From positions 1 to 7,395 of the forward strand of contig JAQUJQ010000069.1 in NCBI GenBank assembly GCA_028680875.1: 7,395 nt of DNA, in the 5' to 3' direction. Each line of letters starts with the position of its first letter. The stretch's first letter is position 1. This stretch comes from Eubacteriales bacterium. Its GTDB lineage: Bacteria; Bacillota; Clostridia; Peptostreptococcales; Anaerovoracaceae. The translations under genes were made by a program, and so were the position numbers. Below are positions 1 to 5,988 of this stretch, one piece after another. The notes below the pieces were generated by a model. It was not told where the DNA came from. It ran no database searches and was given only the letters and a program-made list of their open reading frames with translations.

Positions 1-1973
1 TTCATAATCCCCAATCCATAGCAAAGTGCAGCATAACCCTTATACTCATCCGCAACTTTATCTTTAAATTGATTTGAAAAAATTTCAGGATGCTCTCCTG
101 CCAATCCAAGACCCAAATAGCGAATCATGTATTTAGCTATTTCCTGCCGGGTTATAATTTTATCCGGCTTTTCTTCTCCATCCTTAATAATTTTTCTGTT
201 TTTTAGCATTTCATAGAGTTCTTCATCAGTATAATAATCCATCTCCGGTGTAAAGAGATACCGGAAAAAGTCAATTTGCTTAATCTTTTGATCAGGTTTA
301 AATAAATCTCCTTTTAAATAATACCCGTTGTCTAACAACTCCAATACTATTGACTCGCTCCAATGTCCTCCAATATCCGTATATAAAGGTTTGGTTACCA
401 CTTTATAGGGCTTTCCGTTCCAGCCGATTCGGTTTCCATTGAAAGGATCAAAGAGTGCATTTTGTATAGAGGAAACAAAGGTATATACCGGTTTAACAGC
501 TCCATCCACCCCGACCTGTTCGTAAACAAGCTGAAAATCTCCAACTTCCCGCATAGTCTCCATCATTTCATTCTTCGAAATAACTGTATCCACTGAAGGG
601 AACTCTAAATTATTGTACCATTCATTACTATAATAATAAACCTTCCCTGTATTTCTATTAACTGTAACAGATAATCCATTATCGACAAATTCAATTCCAT
701 TTTCTTTTCGATTATATTTAAAACTATAATTAGATGGTTCTTCTTCCTTTCCATTAAAAATAATATATTCATCCTGTTCTTCAACAAATACACATTGAGC
801 AAATTTGGTTGGAGCTACTATATTCAAGAAGGCTTCCCCTATTTTTTTTGCACTTTCCTTTGAGAGATTGCTATTTCCCTTGTCTTGCGCCTCGTAATAG
901 CTGAAACATAGAAGTTCGCCTGTCTTTGCATCTAGAGACCCATATGCATTTTCAAAACTGATATCCCAAATAAAAGTTTCTTTTTCAATATAATGTTGTC
1001 GCAATGTAGCTCCTTTTACCTCTAAAGTAGCCGGTAATACAGAAGCCTGATCCTTAATTCTCTCTGCCGCCTGCTCCTTGGTCAACAAACCCTCAAGATT
1101 CTTGATGGCTGCCAACTCCTCTTTTGTCAGATTCTGGTCTTCCGCTCCCATTCCGTTTGCATCTGAAGCAAACTCCTTCATATTAGAGCTCCGCATTCTA
1201 TCATCTCCGTAATAGAGATCTACCGCCTTCCCCGTTATGGCATCAATGACCTGATGCTTCTTTGCTATTTGGTAAGTAGGAAAAACCGACAAAGATTTAT
1301 TTCTGTAATTATAATAAGAATGATACTTTAGCGAAATACCTATTTCCTTCAGAAACGCAGTTTTGGCTGTATCCTGATCGATGGCATCCAAAAGTAATGG
1401 AAAATCCGGCAGTTCAAATCCTGGATAAAGACCTTCATAAGAAGCTATCTCACCTGTATATTTATCCACGCACAATAAAACATTTATAAAATTTGCAGGT
1501 ATACCATTTACATAATAACCATACTGAATCAAGTGCCCATAACTATAGGTACTATTTTGATCCCTGTTTATTTCTCTCATATTTGTCGCCAAACCCGGGC
1601 ATGCTTTTGCTAAAAAATTGGTGGCTATTTGAACCGCTTGGGCCCTGTTTATTTTTGCGAGACCCTTCTCATCGTTCCTAACATATTTCTCATAACTGAT
1701 TAGATTTCCCTTCCAATCTACACTTGCATAAATTGATCCTTCCCTGCTTTCATCACTCCATGACAAGTTCCACACTGTACCATTCCCTGTTTTTCCATCA
1801 TTTTCATAAGAATGGTAATAAAACTCTGTAAATCCATCCGGTATTTCCACTACTTTTTTAACAGCTAAAATAGCCTCCTCCAGCCCTTTGCTATCATTTT
1901 CACCAGCATAGGACGGCATTGCCATGGTTAGTACCAAGCAAAGCACCATCATAAAACTAATCATTCGTTTCAA
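1..1973 (-). CDS. Secreted YcdB/YcdC-repeat protein with SLH domains (3' end cut by window)
   Basis: The frame is open for 657 codons without a stop and runs off the left edge. I chose the TTG at 1971-1973 because AAGGAGGGG (1981-1989) sits 9 nt upstream (GGAGG core to start); the first ATG, three codons in, is too far from it. The N-terminus is a signal peptide: KR, a hydrophobic stretch, then a likely cut after PSYA (residue 23). Residues ~25-525 hold two similar halves. Each has three hairpin motifs of the PepSY/YcdB kind: DWKGNLISY (86), DKYTGEIASY (170), DAITGKAVDLYY (244), then DAKTGELLCF (348), NRNTGKVYYY (439), DPFNGNRIGW (511). SLH1 starts at YTDIGGHW (531), SLH2 carries ITRQE (~606), and SLH3 (FKD...YAALCYGLGIM, 636-657) is cut. 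By family knowledge SLH domains anchor proteins to pyruvylated wall polymers, so this is probably a wall-attached exoprotein. The role of YcdB repeats is poorly known; protease inhibition or regulation by PepSY-like modules is only a suggestion. Confidence 0.93.
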   Translation of the reverse strand, partial: MKRMISFMMVLCLVLTMAMPSYAGENDSKGLEEAILAVKKVVEIPDGFTEFYYHSYENDGKTGNGTVWNLSWSDESREGSIYASVDWKGNLISYEKYVRNDEKGLAKINRAQAVQIATNFLAKACPGLATNMREINRDQNSTYSYGHLIQYGYYVNGIPANFINVLLCVDKYTGEIASYEGLYPGFELPDFPLLLDAIDQDTAKTAFLKEIGISLKYHSYYNYRNKSLSVFPTYQIAKKHQVIDAITGKAVDLYYGDDRMRSSNMKEFASDANGMGAEDQNLTKEELAAIKNLEGLLTKEQAAERIKDQASVLPATLEVKGATLRQHYIEKETFIWDISFENAYGSLDAKTGELLCFSYYEAQDKGNSNLSKESAKKIGEAFLNIVAPTKFAQCVFVEEQDEYIIFNGKEEEPSNYSFKYNRKENGIEFVDNGLSVTVNRNTGKVYYYSNEWYNNLEFPSVDTVISKNEMMETMREVGDFQLVYEQVGVDGAVKPVYTFVSSIQNALFDPFNGNRIGWNGKPYKVVTKPLYTDIGGHWSESIVLELLDNGYYLKGDLFKPDQKIKQIDFFRYLFTPEMDYYTDEELYEMLKNRKIIKDGEEKPDKIITRQEIAKYMIRYLGLGLAGEHPEIFSNQFKDKVADEYKGYAALCYGLGIM

Positions 1974-1980
1974 TCCGTAT

Positions 1981-1989
1981 CCCCTCCTT
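1981..1989 (-). promoter_or_regulatory. Ribosome binding site that fixes a TTG start
   Basis: On the minus strand this reads AAGGAGGGG, a near-perfect Shine-Dalgarno sequence. The GGAGG core is 9 nt from the TTG at 1973-1971. The alternative in-frame ATG at 1964-1962 would be 18 nt away and would lose the Lys-Arg that begins the signal peptide. Confidence 0.85.
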
Positions 1990-2032
1990 AAAGTTTAAGT
2001 GTTTATTTATTATGTAATAGTATGACGATATC

Positions 2033-2061
2033 ATTCTAAAAAAGTTCCCTTTTCTTGTAAA
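2033..2061 (-). promoter_or_regulatory. Sigma-A-type promoter of the YcdB-SLH gene
   Basis: On the minus strand, TTTACA (2056-2061) and TAGAAT (2033-2038) are separated by exactly 17 nt. Each hexamer matches the housekeeping consensus at five of six positions. The start of transcription would fall near 2026, giving a leader of about 53 nt before the TTG codon. The -35 box is only 12 nt beyond the exoA stop codon, so the whole promoter is packed into the 100-nt gap. Predicted from sequence only. Confidence 0.55.
2038..2055 (-). terminator. Possible weak terminator after exoA
   Basis: On the minus strand an AT-rich stem, AGAAAAG with CTTTTTT around a GGAA loop, could form 19 nt after the exoA stop codon. 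The stem is weak (one G-C pair, one G-U) and uses up the T run that should follow it, so efficient termination is doubtful. No stronger terminator is visible between exoA and the next gene. Confidence 0.2.
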
Positions 2062-2073
2062 ATAATATTACCA

Positions 2074-2829
2074 CTATTTCTCCATATCTATTACAACAGG
2101 GCAGTGATCGCTGCCAAAAATATCACTTCGAAGAATCACATCGTTTACTTTATGCTTAATACGGTTGGAAACTAAAAAGTAATCTATACGCCAGCCTGCA
2201 TTATTAGCTCTGGCATTATAGCGATAGGTCCACCAAGTATAGGCTCCCGTTTTATCCGGATATAAATATCTAAAGGTATCTGTGAAACCGGAAGATAAAA
2301 GTTCAGAGAACTTTTGCCGTTCTTCATCGGAAAATCCTGCATTTCCTCGGTTGCTCTTTGGATTTTTTAAATCAATTTCCTGATGGGCTACATTTAAATC
2401 TCCACAAATAATAACCGGTTTCTCTTGATCCAGTTTCGTCACATAAAGACGAAAAGCATCCTCCCAGGCCATGCGATAATCGATGCGGGCAAGTTTCTCT
2501 TGAGAGTTTGGTACATAAACGTTAACTAAATAAAAACTGTCATATTCCAGTGTTATAGCCCTGCCTTCATCATCGTGGCCTTCTCCGTCAAAATGTAGAT
2601 TCACAGATAAAGGCTCATGTTTTGTAAAAATCGCAGTTCCTGAATAACCCTTACGTAAAGCGCTATTCCAATATTCACTATAGCCACTTAAAGGAACTTG
2701 AGCTTGCCCTTCCTGCATCTTTGTTTCTTGTAAACAAAGAAAATCTGGTGCTTCTTCTTTTACAAATTCTAAAAATCCTTTTTTCAAAATGGCCCTTAGA
2801 CCGTTAACATTCCAAGTAATCAATTTCAT
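2074..2829 (-). CDS. exoA: Exodeoxyribonuclease III family AP endonuclease (ExoA/Xth)
   Basis: The 251-residue product is a full-length ExoIII/APE1-type enzyme of the endonuclease/exonuclease/phosphatase fold. By family knowledge it cuts DNA 5' to abasic sites in base excision repair and has 3'-5' exonuclease and 3'-phosphatase activity, using Mg2+. All signature residues are visible: N7 in TWNVNGLRA, the metal ligand E35 in LQETKMQ, Y105 in NVYVPN, D144 and N146 in CGDLNVAH, the TWWTYRYNAR and GWRIDYFLVS blocks, and the D241-H242 pair in SDHCPV. Its length equals that of typical ExoA proteins (about 250). GAGG (2838-2841) lies 8 nt before the ATG. The gene starts just 21 nt past the rnpB terminator, so it has no obvious promoter of its own; see findings. 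No truncation or missing residue is seen. Confidence 0.96.
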   Translation of the reverse strand: MKLITWNVNGLRAILKKGFLEFVKEEAPDFLCLQETKMQEGQAQVPLSGYSEYWNSALRKGYSGTAIFTKHEPLSVNLHFDGEGHDDEGRAITLEYDSFYLVNVYVPNSQEKLARIDYRMAWEDAFRLYVTKLDQEKPVIICGDLNVAHQEIDLKNPKSNRGNAGFSDEERQKFSELLSSGFTDTFRYLYPDKTGAYTWWTYRYNARANNAGWRIDYFLVSNRIKHKVNDVILRSDIFGSDHCPVVIDMEK

Positions 2830-2850
2830 TTTTTCTTCCTCTTCACAGAC

Positions 2851-2873
2851 AAAAAAAGAGTTCCTGGGAACCC
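2851..2873 (-). terminator. Intrinsic terminator of rnpB
   Basis: On the minus strand the stem GGGTTC/GAACTC with a CCAG loop (2858-2873) is followed directly by seven T residues (2851-2857). It lies about 15 nt past the 3' strand of the RNase P P1 helix, where a terminator for rnpB is expected. Confidence 0.75.
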
Positions 2874-2885
2874 CAATTTCTTATG

Positions 2886-3269
2886 TATGGTGAGCAAGTC
2901 TATAAGCCGGGTTCTGTATTAGACAATCATCTCTCTAGGCCTATTGTCGCCAATAAGCTCAAGCGACCTACCTCTCGGGAAGCGACGGGCAGCCGCCTTT
3001 CAGGAACTGTGCCTTTCGGCAATTTCCTCCCTAACTTGGTCTTGCTCCGGGTGGGGTTTACACGGCCGGCATGTTACCATACCGCCGGTGAGCTCTTACC
3101 TCACCATTTCAACCTTACCTCGGCCAATGGCCGGTGGGCGGTGTGTTTCTGTTGCACTTTCCCTAAAGTCACCTTCGCCAGACGTTATCTGGCACCCTTG
3201 CCCTTTGGAGCCCGGACTTTCCTCAGGGATCGGATTTCCCCGATCCCTGCGATTGTCTGACTTACTCAC
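2886..3269 (-). ncRNA. rnpB: RNase P RNA, type A (catalytic subunit)
   Basis: This is the ribozyme that removes 5' leaders from tRNA precursors together with the RnpA protein. The 5' strand GTGAGTAAGTC (3259-3269) pairs with GACTTGCTCAC (2890-2900) to close the P1 helix, with one G-U pair. Universally conserved blocks are present in order: GAGGAAAGTCCGGGCTCC (3207-3224), GTGCAACAGAAA, GGTAAGAGCTCACC, GGAGCAAGACCAA, GGTCGCTTGAGC, and the 3' ACAGAACCCGGCTTAT (2902-2917), which pairs with the first block to form P4. A perfect P3-type hairpin with a GAAA loop spans 3224-3249, and another GAAA-capped hairpin lies at 3010-3021. The layout matches the E. coli-like type A fold, found in most Clostridia, rather than the Bacillus type B. 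The mature ends are estimated from P1 and the promoter, so a few nucleotides of error at each end is likely. Confidence 0.96.
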
Positions 3270-3273
3270 GTAT

Positions 3274-4080
3274 TTAGTATATCATAGAATCAAAAGGATT
3301 GGCAACGATATTCGATTCAAAAATTTCGACCTTTCCTTCTGATGCCTTTCTTAATTTACTTGCAAAATTTTCCGCAAATATATGTTCTGTTCCGTAATGG
3401 CCTGCATCAATAAGGCAAAGCCCCATTTCCTTTGCCTTCTGTGCCTCATGATGACTGATATCACCGGTAATAAATAAATCACAACCGTTACGAATGGCTG
3501 CATCAATTGAATCCCCACCGGCACCGGTACATAAACCGACCGTTTTAATCATCTGGTTTGGATTACCCACAACTTTAACTTGAGTTTTTAAGTCAAGAAC
3601 TTTTTCAACAAATTTTACGGTTTCTGCTAAGGTTCGTTCTTCATGGAAAGTCCCCATACGGCCGCTTAAATCCCGATTACCCATAGGCGTCCATACTTTT
3701 AGTTTCCTTACCTGTTGTAAATCCAACAAATCAGCCATGTAATCGTTGTTCCCTCCAAAGACAGAGTCAAAAGCTGTATGGGCCGAATAGACTGAGATTC
3801 CGTGTCTGATCAGTTGAATAATATAGCTTCCGGTAATAGTAGTGGCATCAATTACATCAATTTTATGAAAAAGTAAAGGATGGTGGGTTATGATGCAATC
3901 TACACCTAAATTCACCGCTTCCTTAATAACTTCACTGGTAATTTCCAGGGAAATTAATATTTTAGTCATCATATCTTGTCCCATATTAATCTGAAAACCC
4001 CCATTGTCCCAATCCTCTTCCAATTCCCTTGGGGCAATGGTCCGTAGCTCTGACACAAGTTCTGTTAAACTAATCGCCAT
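3274..4080 (-). CDS. NIF3/YqfO-family dimetal protein (Nif3-like, short form)
   Basis: The 268-residue product belongs to the NIF3 family (YbgI, YqfO), often labelled GTP cyclohydrolase 1 type 2 homologue, although its cellular function is not settled. It has the expected bimetal ligands: H66-H67 in IITHHPLLFHK, H101 and D105 in SAHTAFD, and H228 and E232 in DAGHYGTEH. WDNGG near residue 24 and TGDISHHEA are further family blocks. At 268 residues it is the short form, lacking the central PII-like insertion that makes B. subtilis YqfO about 370 residues long. It overlaps trmK by 11 nt. AGGAGG (4087-4092) inside the trmK end is 6 nt before its ATG, so the two are probably translationally coupled. 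Its neighbour trmK is a long-standing partner in Firmicutes, which hints at a linked role that is not proven. The final codons double as the rnpB promoter. Confidence 0.93.
   Translation of the reverse strand: MAISLTELVSELRTIAPRELEEDWDNGGFQINMGQDMMTKILISLEITSEVIKEAVNLGVDCIITHHPLLFHKIDVIDATTITGSYIIQLIRHGISVYSAHTAFDSVFGGNNDYMADLLDLQQVRKLKVWTPMGNRDLSGRMGTFHEERTLAETVKFVEKVLDLKTQVKVVGNPNQMIKTVGLCTGAGGDSIDAAIRNGCDLFITGDISHHEAQKAKEMGLCLIDAGHYGTEHIFAENFASKLRKASEGKVEIFESNIVANPFDSMIY
3276..3305 (-). promoter_or_regulatory. rnpB promoter inside the 3' end of nif3
   Basis: On the minus strand, TTGCCA (3300-3305) and TATACT (3276-3281) are 18 nt apart. A TG one base before the -10 box makes it an extended -10 (TGATATACT). 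Six nucleotides further on is G3269, the first base of the P1 helix, just where transcription should begin. The -35 lies over the nif3 codons for Val259-Asn261, and the -10 ends in the nif3 stop codon. Predicted from sequence. Confidence 0.7.
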
Positions 4081-4843
4081 TTAAATCCTCCTGTTTTTGT
4101 ACTGCACTATCTGTAGCTTGATCAAACAATATTTGCAACTTTTCCAGTCGGTTTTTAGATTCTATGATTCTTTTTAAATCCTTTCCTCCTCCCTTTACTA
4201 ATATTTCCTGGATGATGTGTTTTTCTTTTAGGATTTTCCTCTCAAGGAACTCCTTAACTAATTGATCCTGTTTATATAATAACAGTGAACTGACTTCAAA
4301 AGCAAGTTCTGCCTCTTTACTTTTAATTTGTTCCTTACTTACATGTTGTCTTTGAAATGTATAAGAATTTGTAGTAGCTATAATAATTTCACAAATATGA
4401 TGTCTTTCACGAACCAAATGCTCATCAACTATCGTAAATCCATGTCGAAACAGCCACATTCTCAACTTATCTTGAGCATTTCTGGGCTGAAGAATATATT
4501 TTCCAAAGCTCCGTGTTTTTTGATGATCTTCTTCTAAGATATCAATAATTAAACGTCCTCCCATTCCGGCAATAATTACTGTATTCACTTCTCCGTAATC
4601 CAAGGGAATCAGCCCATTCCCCAATCGAATATCAATATTTTCATCTGGTAAATACGTAAAAAGATTTCTCCTTGCTTTTTCTAGCGGGCCTTCCTTATTA
4701 TCGCTAAGTATTATTTTAGAACTTATTCCCTGTTGGTACAGAAAAATAGGCAACAGACCATGATCTGTGCCTATATCAGCTATGGCTTCTCCTTGTTCAA
4801 TGCAACCGGCTATTGTCAAAAGTCGATTGGGTAGCTTTAACAT
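4070..4843 (-). CDS. trmK: tRNA (adenine(22)-N(1))-methyltransferase TrmK
   Basis: The 257-residue product matches the TrmK (YqfN) family. By family knowledge it uses S-adenosylmethionine to methylate N1 of A22 in the D-arm region of tRNAs in the cytoplasm. The Rossmann-type methyltransferase domain fills residues ~1-160: motif I is ADIGTDHG (22-29), an acidic SAM-contact residue follows in ILSDNK (D48), LGNGL is at 74-78, and the family hallmark IIAGMGG is at 90-96. ILQPRN and the ERHHICEIIIA block complete the domain. Residues ~165-245 are rich in Lys, Glu and Leu and look like the helical, coiled-coil-like tail typical of the family. The gene begins 8 nt after rpoD stops, with a modest AGGAAATAGG as its binding site, and overlaps nif3 at its end. 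The family has usually about 225-240 residues, so the tail is slightly long. Confidence 0.94.
   Translation of the reverse strand: MLKLPNRLLTIAGCIEQGEAIADIGTDHGLLPIFLYQQGISSKIILSDNKEGPLEKARRNLFTYLPDENIDIRLGNGLIPLDYGEVNTVIIAGMGGRLIIDILEEDHQKTRSFGKYILQPRNAQDKLRMWLFRHGFTIVDEHLVRERHHICEIIIATTNSYTFQRQHVSKEQIKSKEAELAFEVSSLLLYKQDQLVKEFLERKILKEKHIIQEILVKGGGKDLKRIIESKNRLEKLQILFDQATDSAVQKQEDLNGD
4087..4092 (-). promoter_or_regulatory. Ribosome binding site of nif3 within trmK
   Basis: The minus strand reads AGGAGG, 6 nt before the nif3 ATG at 4078-4080. It lies inside the trmK coding sequence, seven to twelve bases ahead of the overlap, which favours this ATG as the true start. Confidence 0.75.
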
Positions 4844-4851
4844 CCTATTTC

Positions 4852-5988
4852 CTATTCCAGATAATCCTTTAACTTTTTACTCCTGCTGGGATGGCGTAAT
4901 TTTCTTAATGCTTTCGCTTCAATCTGTCGAATTCTTTCCCGAGTAACATCAAAGCGGCGTCCTACTTCTTCCAGCGTTCTGGCTCTTCCATCATCCAAAC
5001 CGAACCGTAACCTTAGAACTTTTTGTTCCCTCTCTGTAAGTGTATCCAACACTTCTACTAACTGCTCCTTTAACATGGAAAATGCTGCTGCTTCTGATGG
5101 TGCGGGGGCTTCATCATCGGGAATAAAGTCACCTAAATGGCTGTCCTCCTCTTCTCCGATTGGAGTTTCCAATGAAACAGGTTCTTGTGCAATTTTTAAG
5201 ATTTCAAGAACTTTTTCTTCAGAAATATCCATTTCCATAGCAATTTCTTCCGGTGTGGGTTCTCTTCCATACTCTTGAAGAAGTTGTCTGGAAATACGTA
5301 TCAGCTTATTTATGGTTTCTACCATATGCACCGGAATCCTTATGGTTCTTGCCTGATCTGCTATAGATCTGGTAATTGCCTGTCTGATCCACCAGGTAGC
5401 ATATGTACTGAATTTATAACCCTTCCTCCAGTCAAACTTATCTACCGCTTTTATCAGTCCCAGGTTGCCTTCCTGAATCAGATCCAGAAAAAGCATGCCT
5501 CTACCTACATATCTCTTAGCTATGCTGACAACCAACCTTAGATTGGCTTCACACAACTTTTGTTTCGCCTCCTCATCCCCCTGTTCCATGCGTTGTGCCA
5601 GATCAATTTCTTCTTCTGCTGTAAGCAAGGGGACTTTTCCAATTTCTTTCAAATACATTCGCACCGGATCGTCCACGGCGATTCCTTTTGGAATGGCTGT
5701 CTCTGTTTCGACTTCTTTCTCTTCTATCGAAACTTCCTCATCTGCCTCCTCATCGCTTTCCAAAGCTACGATCTCAAAGTCATCGGGATCTGATTCTGAT
5801 ATGAGCTCAATCCCTATTGATATCAGTGTATCATAAAGATCATCAAGCTGGTTTTTATCTATGTCAATGTTTTCTAAATGGTCGGCAATCTCCTGAAAAG
5901 AGATGGATCCCTTTCGTTTAGCCTTTTCAATGATTTCACTGACATATTCCAGCTTCTTTTCTGCATTCTGATCCATTTCAAAACTCAT
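4852..5988 (-). CDS. rpoD: RNA polymerase primary sigma factor RpoD (SigA)
   Basis: The 378-residue product is the housekeeping sigma factor that directs RNA polymerase to TTGACA/TATAAT promoters. Region 1.1 covers residues ~10-63. A strongly acidic linker follows (65-97; 17 of 33 residues Asp or Glu). Region 1.2 starts at DDPVRMYLKEIG (106), region 2 runs from ~147 to 217 with LDLIQEGNLGLIKAV and the -10-reading, DNA-melting segment KFSTYATWWIRQAI (192-205), and region 3 covers ~218-300. Region 4 (~303-378) ends in a helix-turn-helix, LEEVGRRFDVTRERIRQIE (~338-356), that reads the -35 box. Length is close to B. subtilis SigA (371). It overlaps dnaG by 11 nt, and GGGGAG (5998-6003) lies 9 nt before the ATG. 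A second ATG four codons on is possible but is less well spaced from this site. The dnaG-rpoD pair is the core of the macromolecular-synthesis operon. Confidence 0.98.
   Translation of the reverse strand: MSFEMDQNAEKKLEYVSEIIEKAKRKGSISFQEIADHLENIDIDKNQLDDLYDTLISIGIELISESDPDDFEIVALESDEEADEEVSIEEKEVETETAIPKGIAVDDPVRMYLKEIGKVPLLTAEEEIDLAQRMEQGDEEAKQKLCEANLRLVVSIAKRYVGRGMLFLDLIQEGNLGLIKAVDKFDWRKGYKFSTYATWWIRQAITRSIADQARTIRIPVHMVETINKLIRISRQLLQEYGREPTPEEIAMEMDISEEKVLEILKIAQEPVSLETPIGEEEDSHLGDFIPDDEAPAPSEAAAFSMLKEQLVEVLDTLTEREQKVLRLRFGLDDGRARTLEEVGRRFDVTRERIRQIEAKALRKLRHPSRSKKLKDYLE

Noticed and set aside
605..802. Minus-strand 65-codon frame
   Set aside because: It lies in another frame of the YcdB-SLH gene, which is open throughout and carries recognisable domains.
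1987..1999. Palindrome CTTAAAGTTTAAG next to the YcdB-SLH ribosome binding site
   Set aside because: It has a one-base centre, so it cannot form an RNA hairpin as it stands, and its AT-rich arms are easily explained by chance. No matching site elsewhere supports an operator.
2902..2927. Promoter-like TTGTCT, 16 nt, TATAGA at the 3' end of rnpB, possibly serving exoA
   Set aside because: Each box matches only four of six consensus positions, and the bases are dictated by the conserved RNase P core and P1 helix. It remains a weak possibility only.
2883..3342. Two plus-strand open frames (125 and 132 codons) at 2883-3260 and 2944-3342
   Set aside because: They are antisense to the conserved, structured RNase P RNA. 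The apparent conservation of their translations comes from the RNA, and neither has a ribosome binding site.
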